Shown: in pieces, positions 6,006 through 9,596 of the stretch
How positions within the stretch are numbered: position 1 is the first letter of the stretch
Layout of the letters: every line of letters starts with the position of its first letter
Source: Nitrospinaceae bacterium
GTDB taxonomy: Bacteria > Nitrospinota > Nitrospinia > Nitrospinales > VA-1
DNA length: 9,596 nucleotides
Assembly: GCA_029261675.1 (NCBI GenBank)
Contig: JAJDBA010000189.1
Span: forward strand, 1-9,596
Reading direction: 5' to 3'
Program-made: the position numbers and the translations under genes
Notes under the pieces: generated by a model
What the model was told of the DNA's origin: nothing
Seen by the model: the letters and a program-made list of their open reading frames with translations, nothing else
The model's database searches: none

Positions 6006-6236
6006 ATGGCAACAGCGACGATAAAAACAAAAGTTCAAGCCCCTGCAAAGCGAAATGGTAAGGCAAAAAGAAGCAAGGTGGCTAAGAAATCTCCTTGGAT
6101 ACCCGTTACAATTTTCCTGATCTTTGCGGGTCTGGTGGCATATTTGTTCTCCCCGAACGTTCCAGACTCGCAAAGAGCGGGTTCTAAAGGTGGTATAGAA
6201 GGAAGTGGGTTTGTAGGTGGGTTTGGTAGTAAATAA
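6006..6236 (+). CDS. Small basic single-pass membrane protein with Gly-rich tail
   Basis: I do not recognise this family. With the start at 6006 the protein has 76 residues; an in-frame ATG at 5979 would add nine. Residues 1-29 are Ala/Lys/Arg-rich (QAPAKRNGKAKRSKVAKK), with ten basic and no acidic residues. Residues 31-49 (WIPVTIFLIFAGLVAYLFS) form one membrane span. Residues 50-76 are Gly/Ser-rich (GSKGGIEGSGFVGGFGSK). The positive-inside rule places the basic end in the cytosol and the Gly-rich tail outside. The basic end could touch nucleic acid, acidic lipid or an acidic partner, but nothing in the sequence decides this. It is the first gene after the sigma-54 promoter, and the first CNBD gene starts 15 bases after its stop, so the two are probably co-transcribed. 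Confidence 0.75.
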   Translation: MATATIKTKVQAPAKRNGKAKRSKVAKKSPWIPVTIFLIFAGLVAYLFSPNVPDSQRAGSKGGIEGSGFVGGFGSK

Positions 6237-6251
6237 TGAGTTTAAATTGCC

Positions 6252-6662
6252 ATGTCTGCCGAAAATAAAAAAATTGTCGAGTATCCAAAGGGTGAATTTA
6301 TTATCCGTGAAAATGATTTAAGCGATTGTGCTTATATCATGGAGTCAGGTAGGGCTGAGGTATGTAAAACCCTTCCCAGGGGTGAATATCAGGTTGTTGG
6401 GGTTCTTCAAGAGAATGATATCTTCGGTGAGCTTGGGCTTATTGATGGTCTTCCCAGATCAGCTTCGGTAAGGGCTCTCGAAAACTGTCGAGTCTCAATG
6501 CTCACTCAACAAACTTTTAAATCTCTTGCCAGGAATAATCCACAAGCTTTAATGCCAATTTTGAAAATTTTAACAAACCGTCTCCGAGAAACTTTGGTTT
6601 TGGTGGATGAGTTGGGAAATAACCAGACAGGTACAAAGTCAATTCCAATTGGCAATGCGTAA
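6252..6662 (+). CDS. Stand-alone cyclic-nucleotide-binding domain protein (copy 1)
   Basis: A 136-residue protein made of a single CRP-type cNMP-binding beta-roll plus a C-terminal helix. It has no DNA-binding, kinase or channel domain. The phosphate-binding cassette FGELGLIDGLPRSASV (58-73) keeps E60 and R69-S70, the residues that in E. coli CRP (E72, R82, S83) hold the ribose and cyclic phosphate, so binding of cAMP or cGMP is likely. Residues 97-118 form the C-terminal helix (PQALMPILKILTNRLRETL), which in CRP relatives mediates dimer contact. The tail (119-136) is low in structure and ends SIPIGNA. The start lies 15 bases after the small membrane protein gene, so it probably shares the sigma-54 transcript. 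It presumably acts through a partner protein, and the membrane protein is the nearest candidate (inference). Confidence 0.9.
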   Translation: MSAENKKIVEYPKGEFIIRENDLSDCAYIMESGRAEVCKTLPRGEYQVVGVLQENDIFGELGLIDGLPRSASVRALENCRVSMLTQQTFKSLARNNPQALMPILKILTNRLRETLVLVDELGNNQTGTKSIPIGNA

Positions 6663-6791
6663 TAATTTACTTGTTTACCTACCTTGTGATTTTTGGCGAT
6701 TCGTTATTTCTTAGACATCAGCAATGATATAGCAGGGTATAAACCCGTGATCGGCTTCAAATTCATTTTTTTATTAAGAAGGATGTGATTT
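6663..6791. other. Spacer between CNBD copies 1 and 2
   Basis: This 129-base gap has no firm promoter or terminator. It holds a short hairpin, GGGT-ATAA-ACCC (6735-6746), and an 11-base sequence TTACCTACCTT (6675-6685) that also occurs at 5777-5787 after the response-regulator gene. A good ribosome site, AAGGA (6779-6783), precedes the next ATG. Confidence 0.4.
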
Positions 6792-7187
6792 ATGAATGCT
6801 AAAGTTTTTAAAAAAGGTGAAATTATTATTGAGGAAGGTTCACTTAGCAACGATGCTTATATTATTGAATTAGGTAGTGTAGAAGTTTCCAAAAAATTAC
6901 CGGGTGGTAAAATTCAGGTAATAACTAAACTCGATAAAAATGATATTTTTGGGGAAATGGGATTGATTGATCAGCTGCCAAGGTCGGCAACGGTTAAGGC
7001 TTTGGAAGACTGCCGTATTTCTGTTATGACCCCAGATACTTTTAATTCGCTTGCAAAAAGAAATCCCAAGGCGCTAATGCCTATTTTAAAGGTGTTGGCG
7101 AAAAGATTGAGAAATACGCTTAAAATAATAGAAGATGTTGATGAGGAAAAGCCGCACAGCCAAGCTGTGGTCGTAGGGAACATTTAG
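6792..7187 (+). CDS. Stand-alone cyclic-nucleotide-binding domain protein (copy 2)
   Basis: A 131-residue paralogue of the preceding gene and of the one at 7370. The cassette FGEMGLIDQLPRSATV (53-68) retains E55 and R64-S65. The C-terminal helix region PKALMPILKVLAKRLRNTL (92-110) is nearly identical in all three copies. The tail ends AVVVGNI, echoing SIPIGNA in copy 1 and unlike copy 3. It begins five residues closer to the beta-roll than copy 1 (FKKGEIIIEEG). It has the clearest ribosome site of the cluster, AAGGA eight bases before the ATG. A strong intrinsic terminator follows 28 bases after the stop, so this gene closes its transcript, which may run from the sigma-54 promoter. The function is ligand sensing without a visible effector. 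Confidence 0.9.
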   Translation: MNAKVFKKGEIIIEEGSLSNDAYIIELGSVEVSKKLPGGKIQVITKLDKNDIFGEMGLIDQLPRSATVKALEDCRISVMTPDTFNSLAKRNPKALMPILKVLAKRLRNTLKIIEDVDEEKPHSQAVVVGNI

Positions 7188-7215
7188 CACAATTTTTTAG
7201 GGTGAAGTAAATATC

Positions 7216-7268
7216 AAACCTGGGCCGGTATGAATAAGTATCGGTTTTTCAGGTTTTTTTGTTTTTTT
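7216..7268 (+). terminator. Rho-independent terminator after CNBD copy 2
   Basis: The outer stem pairs AAACCTG (7216-7222) with CAGGTTT (7250-7256). The inner stem pairs CCGGTA (7225-7230) with TATCGG (7239-7244) through one G-U pair. Two long T runs follow (7254-7260 and 7262-7268). This is a textbook intrinsic terminator, and it separates copy 2 from copy 3. Confidence 0.8.
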
Positions 7269-7284
7269 GCAGCATAAGGGTTTA

Positions 7285-7322
7285 TTGATTTTTTTTAGCT
7301 AAAGCTATAGACTGACTATAGC
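7285..7322 (+). promoter_or_regulatory. Candidate promoter with overlapping palindrome for CNBD copy 3
   Basis: TTGATT (7285-7290) and TAGACT (7308-7313) are 17 bases apart, with four of six consensus bases in each box. The perfect inverted repeat GCTATAG-ACTGA-CTATAGC (7304-7322) covers the -10 box and the predicted start near 7320. Because a terminator lies just upstream, copy 3 needs its own promoter, which supports this reading. The boxes themselves are only moderate matches. Confidence 0.4.
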
Positions 7323-7369
7323 ATTTGGATTATTAAAAATTTAAATCGCTATTCCGATAGTCAGGGTTT

Positions 7370-7762
7370 ATGAAAACTAGATATTATAAAAAAGGTGATG
7401 AAATTATAAAAGAGGGAATGTTGAGCGATTGCGCTTATATCATTGAATCCGGTAGTGTAGAAGTTTCCAAGAAAAAGCCAAACGGTGAAAGACAGTGCAT
7501 TGGTATTTTGGAGGAAAATGATATTTTTGGAGAAATGGGATTGATCGACGGTTTGCCTCGTTCTGCTAGTGTGGTTGCCTTGCAAGATTGTTCTATTTCA
7601 ATAATGACACAGGAAGCTTTTAATTCTCTCGCTCAACACAACGCACAAGCGTTAATGCCTATTCTTAAGGTGCTTGCCAAACGTTTACGTTCTACTCTGC
7701 GACTTGTAGAAGATTTGCAGGATGGTAAGTCCCCTCCTGCCTCTTTAGGTAGCGAAATCTAG
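7370..7762 (+). CDS. Stand-alone cyclic-nucleotide-binding domain protein (copy 3)
   Basis: A 130-residue third paralogue, closest by eye to copy 2 (shared SGSVEVSKK, NDIFGEMGLID, ALMPILKVLAKRLR). The cassette FGEMGLIDGLPRSASV (53-68) retains E55 and R64-S65, so nucleotide binding should be intact. As in the other two, no output domain follows the C-terminal helix. The short tail (SPPASLGSEI) differs from the GN-ending tails of copies 1 and 2. Cys21 in LSDCAYII is shared with copy 1 but is Asp in copy 2. It is separated from copy 2 by an intrinsic terminator and a candidate promoter, so it can be controlled apart from the others. The ribosome site is a poor AGGG only three bases from the ATG. 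Confidence 0.9.
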   Translation: MKTRYYKKGDEIIKEGMLSDCAYIIESGSVEVSKKKPNGERQCIGILEENDIFGEMGLIDGLPRSASVVALQDCSISIMTQEAFNSLAQHNAQALMPILKVLAKRLRSTLRLVEDLQDGKSPPASLGSEI

Positions 7763-7812
7763 ATTTTCTCCCGATATTTTTCCCACTCTAGCAATACTCC
7801 CGCTTAATATTT

Positions 7813-7858
7813 GCAAGCTTGCGGTTAGGAATGAATATGGTGTAAGCTGATTCATCCT
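7813..7858. other. Inverted repeats in the leader of the U32 gene
   Basis: GCAAGCTTGC (7813-7822) is a perfect 10-base palindrome. AGGAATGAAT (7827-7836) pairs with ATTCATCCT (7850-7858) with one bulged A around a 13-base loop. No T run follows, so a terminator for copy 3 is unlikely. They may be leader structures or chance. The 137-base gap holds no firm promoter. Confidence 0.25.
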
Positions 7859-7899
7859 ATTCGTTACCTAAATAACAGTTTTAAAAACTATAAAAAATT

Positions 7900-9165
7900 A
7901 TGGAATTATTATCTCCTGCGGGCAGTCCCGAAAAACTAAAATATGCTCTTGCCTATGGTGCCGACGCGGTTTATGCGGGAATCCCAAAATTTTCTCTCAG
8001 GGCAAAAGAAAATCCATTTAAAGATCATTTATTGAAAGAGGCAATTGATTACACCCATAAAATGGGTAAGAAAATTTATGTTACGGCTAATATTCTTCCT
8101 CCCAATAGAAAAATCGAATCATTTAAAAAATCTTTAGCTCAGCATGCTGAGATGGGTCCCGATGCTTTTATTATGGCCGATCCGGGAATGATTCAGTTCG
8201 CTTTGAAGGAATTTCCTGAAATTCCTGTTCATTTATCGGTGCAAACAAACACCATTAATTGGCCCTCCGTTGAATTTTGGTACAACTTGGGAGTGGAACG
8301 GATTATTTTGTCACGTGAATTAACTCTGGAAGAAATCACCGATATGCATACACGCGTTCCTGGAATGGAATTAGAAGCGTTTGTGCATGGTGCAATTTGT
8401 ATTGCCTATTCGGGTCGATGTTTGTTATCGAATTATTTTAATCACCGGGATGCAAATCAGGGAACTTGCACTAATAGTTGCCGATGGGAATATGATGTCC
8501 ATGAGGAAAAGGGTAAGGATACGGAAGAATACCAGCCTCTCAAGGGTAATTACGCGATTGAGGAGAAGCAAAGAGATGGGGAGTTAATGCCCGTTGAAGA
8601 AGATGAGCATGGTACTTATATAATGAATTCAAAAGATCTTCGAGCTATAGAGTTTCTGAAGCCCATGAAAGAGGCGGGTATCATGTCATTTAAAATTGAA
8701 GGGCGCTCCAAATCAATTTATTACCTCTCATTAGTCACTCGAGCTTATCGACGGGCTCTCGATGATTTAGAAGAAAACAGAGCTTTTAATCCCGACTTGA
8801 TTGCGGAAATAGGTAAGACGGCTAACCGAGGTTTTACGTCGGCATTTTTAATTTCTGCGGCGAACCGTGAAACGGAAAGATTTGACTCACCGCAGGAAAC
8901 GGACCAGCCGCAGATTTTTGGAGGTCAGGTGGTTAATGAACGTCCGGGGTGGATGGAAGTTGATGTTAGAAATAGAATGGAATTAGGGGATGAAGCCGAA
9001 TGCCTTTCCCCTAGCGGACAATATAAATTTAAAATTAAAGCTATGGAGAAAGTTTCTGGAGAAAGCATTTCAGTTGCCCATGGTGGTAATGGAACCGTTT
9101 GGGTGCAGGCGGATGGGCCTGTGGAACCTTATGCACTCCTGAGCCTGTTAAAAAACTCGTCCTGA
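7900..9165 (+). CDS. Peptidase U32 family protein, TrhP/YegQ-like tRNA hydroxylation enzyme
   Basis: A 421-residue protein of the U32 family. Despite the name, characterised relatives are not typical proteases. TrhP (YegQ) acts in prephenate-dependent formation of 5-hydroxyuridine at tRNA position 34, RlhA acts on 23S rRNA, and UbiU/UbiV act in anaerobic ubiquinone hydroxylation. The start MELLSPAGSPEKLKYALAYG and the signature EAFVHGAICIAYSGRCLLS (159-177) are diagnostic. Four cysteines, C167, C174, C190 and C194 (GTCTNSCRWEY), are the likely iron-sulfur ligands. MNSKDL (242-247), FKIEGRSKS (264-272) and a C-terminal beta domain (about 335-421) follow the YegQ layout, and the length is close to YegQ. 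The assignment to TrhP over other U32 members rests on this single-unit architecture and is moderately sure. No clear ribosome site; no functional tie to neighbours is visible. Confidence 0.88.
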   Translation: MELLSPAGSPEKLKYALAYGADAVYAGIPKFSLRAKENPFKDHLLKEAIDYTHKMGKKIYVTANILPPNRKIESFKKSLAQHAEMGPDAFIMADPGMIQFALKEFPEIPVHLSVQTNTINWPSVEFWYNLGVERIILSRELTLEEITDMHTRVPGMELEAFVHGAICIAYSGRCLLSNYFNHRDANQGTCTNSCRWEYDVHEEKGKDTEEYQPLKGNYAIEEKQRDGELMPVEEDEHGTYIMNSKDLRAIEFLKPMKEAGIMSFKIEGRSKSIYYLSLVTRAYRRALDDLEENRAFNPDLIAEIGKTANRGFTSAFLISAANRETERFDSPQETDQPQIFGGQVVNERPGWMEVDVRNRMELGDEAECLSPSGQYKFKIKAMEKVSGESISVAHGGNGTVWVQADGPVEPYALLSLLKNSS

Positions 9166-9204
9166 AAATACAAAATATTAGGGATGAGCCAACATAATTA
9201 AATA

Positions 9205-9459
9205 TCACTCTGGGATGTTCTTATTGCCATCACTTTTTGCCGAGTCGGCCCAGACTATGGTGAGCAGAATCACAATAATCAAGATTGCTGTCAGCCAATC
9301 TGTAAAGCTGCTTAACTGATAATCAAATATATCTTTGGACAGTGTTCCATCGAAAGCCAGAGCAAGAACAGTGATTATCAGCAATATAAAAATTTTCTTC
9401 AAAGAGTTGATACCTGTTGATTTCAAAGGATAAAATTCTTTGCTCTTGTCTCGAAGCAT
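9205..9459 (-). CDS. Small two-span membrane protein, unknown function
   Basis: An 84-residue protein that I do not recognise. After a basic N-terminus (MLRDKSKEFYPLKS) there are two hydrophobic spans, IFILLIITVLALAF (23-36) and WLTAILIIVILLTIVWA (55-71), joined by an acidic loop and followed by a charged tail (DSAKSDGNKNIPE). The two-span pattern and flanking charges argue for a real gene despite the lack of a clear ribosome site. It converges on the U32 gene (39-base gap) and diverges from the hpnH-like gene (69-base gap), so its promoter would lie in that short shared region. TATAAG just before its ATG is too close to be the -10 box of this gene. Confidence 0.6.
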   Translation of the reverse strand: MLRDKSKEFYPLKSTGINSLKKIFILLIITVLALAFDGTLSKDIFDYQLSSFTDWLTAILIIVILLTIVWADSAKSDGNKNIPE

Positions 9460-9528
9460 CTTATAATATTGGTCCAGAGTTAAAAAATAATTTATTCTAT
9501 TTTACCCAACCTTAAATAAATTGATTCC

Positions 9529-9596
9529 ATGCCCGTTCCCATTTTTCAAGCCTTTAAAATAGGCTCCTATATTTTCAGGCAAAAAATGAAAGGAAA
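9529..9596 (+). CDS. hpnH: Partial HpnH-like radical SAM protein (hopanoid adenosyl transferase), cut by window edge
   Basis: Only the first 22 codons are present, starting at ATG 9529: MPVPIFQAFKIGSYIFRQKM and then KG. This closely resembles the N-terminus of HpnH proteins as I recall it (M-x-VP, then QA-x-x-x-G-x-Y-x-x-RQ, before the KRYPLVLMLEP segment). HpnH is a radical SAM enzyme that joins adenosine to diploptene, the first step toward extended C35 hopanoids. The frame stays open to the edge. The radical SAM cysteine motif would lie beyond the window, so the call rests on a short but distinctive match. No strong ribosome site is seen. Confidence 0.7.
   Translation, partial: MPVPIFQAFKIGSYIFRQKMKG

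Noticed and set aside
5777..6685. 11-base direct repeat TTACCTACCTT at 5777-5787 and 6675-6685
   Set aside because: Both copies sit just after a stop codon in this cluster, which is suggestive, but several 11-base matches are expected by chance in a window this size and no third clear copy exists before copy 3.
8381..8587. 68-codon plus-strand frame inside the U32 gene
   Set aside because: Fully overlaps the conserved U32 signature region in another frame, with no motif of its own.

Overview
The window reads as chromosomal DNA from a hopanoid-making, Gram-negative-type bacterium. It carries heme and lipoprotein housekeeping genes (hemB, lgt), a U32 tRNA-hydroxylation gene and, cut by the right edge, the first 22 codons of an hpnH-like hopanoid gene. 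Sigma-54 control and heavy use of signalling domains fit a deltaproteobacterium-like or Nitrospinota-like lineage. That placement is inference from gene content only. By eye, hemB and lgt are richer in G+C than everything to their right, which is clearly AT-rich.

Layout: (1) 1-334, a non-coding leader ending in a plausible hemB promoter. (2) hemB and lgt, co-directional, 54 bases apart. (3) 2177-2409, a very AT-rich control region with a perfect-consensus sigma-70 promoter (TTGACA, 17 bases, TATAAT). A 26-base perfect palindrome covers its spacer and -10 box, and further TAGTTATAA-type sites surround it. It drives a 346-residue protein joining a winged HTH, a GHKL ATPase and a STAS-like domain. 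Just after that gene lies a remnant of the 3' end of a diverged paralogue. (4) A staphylococcal-nuclease-like protein. (5) An orphan NtrC-family response regulator with all sigma-54 activator motifs intact. (6) A control region with inverted repeats and a good sigma-54 promoter, then a short basic single-pass membrane protein and three paralogous stand-alone cyclic-nucleotide-binding (CNBD) proteins. A strong intrinsic terminator separates the second from the third. (7) A U32-family (TrhP/YegQ-like) protein. (8) A small two-span membrane protein on the minus strand, divergent from the partial hpnH.

The most interesting part is 4338-7762. An orphan sigma-54 activator sits directly upstream of a sigma-54 promoter, and the genes that follow are a small membrane protein and three single-domain cyclic-nucleotide receptors with no output domain. 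The proposed link (activator switches on the membrane protein and the first receptor) is inference from position and motifs. A second candidate is the self-regulated HTH-ATPase-STAS protein, which looks like a one-chain version of a partner-switching regulator.

No rRNA, tRNA, CRISPR array, insertion sequence or phage gene was recognised.
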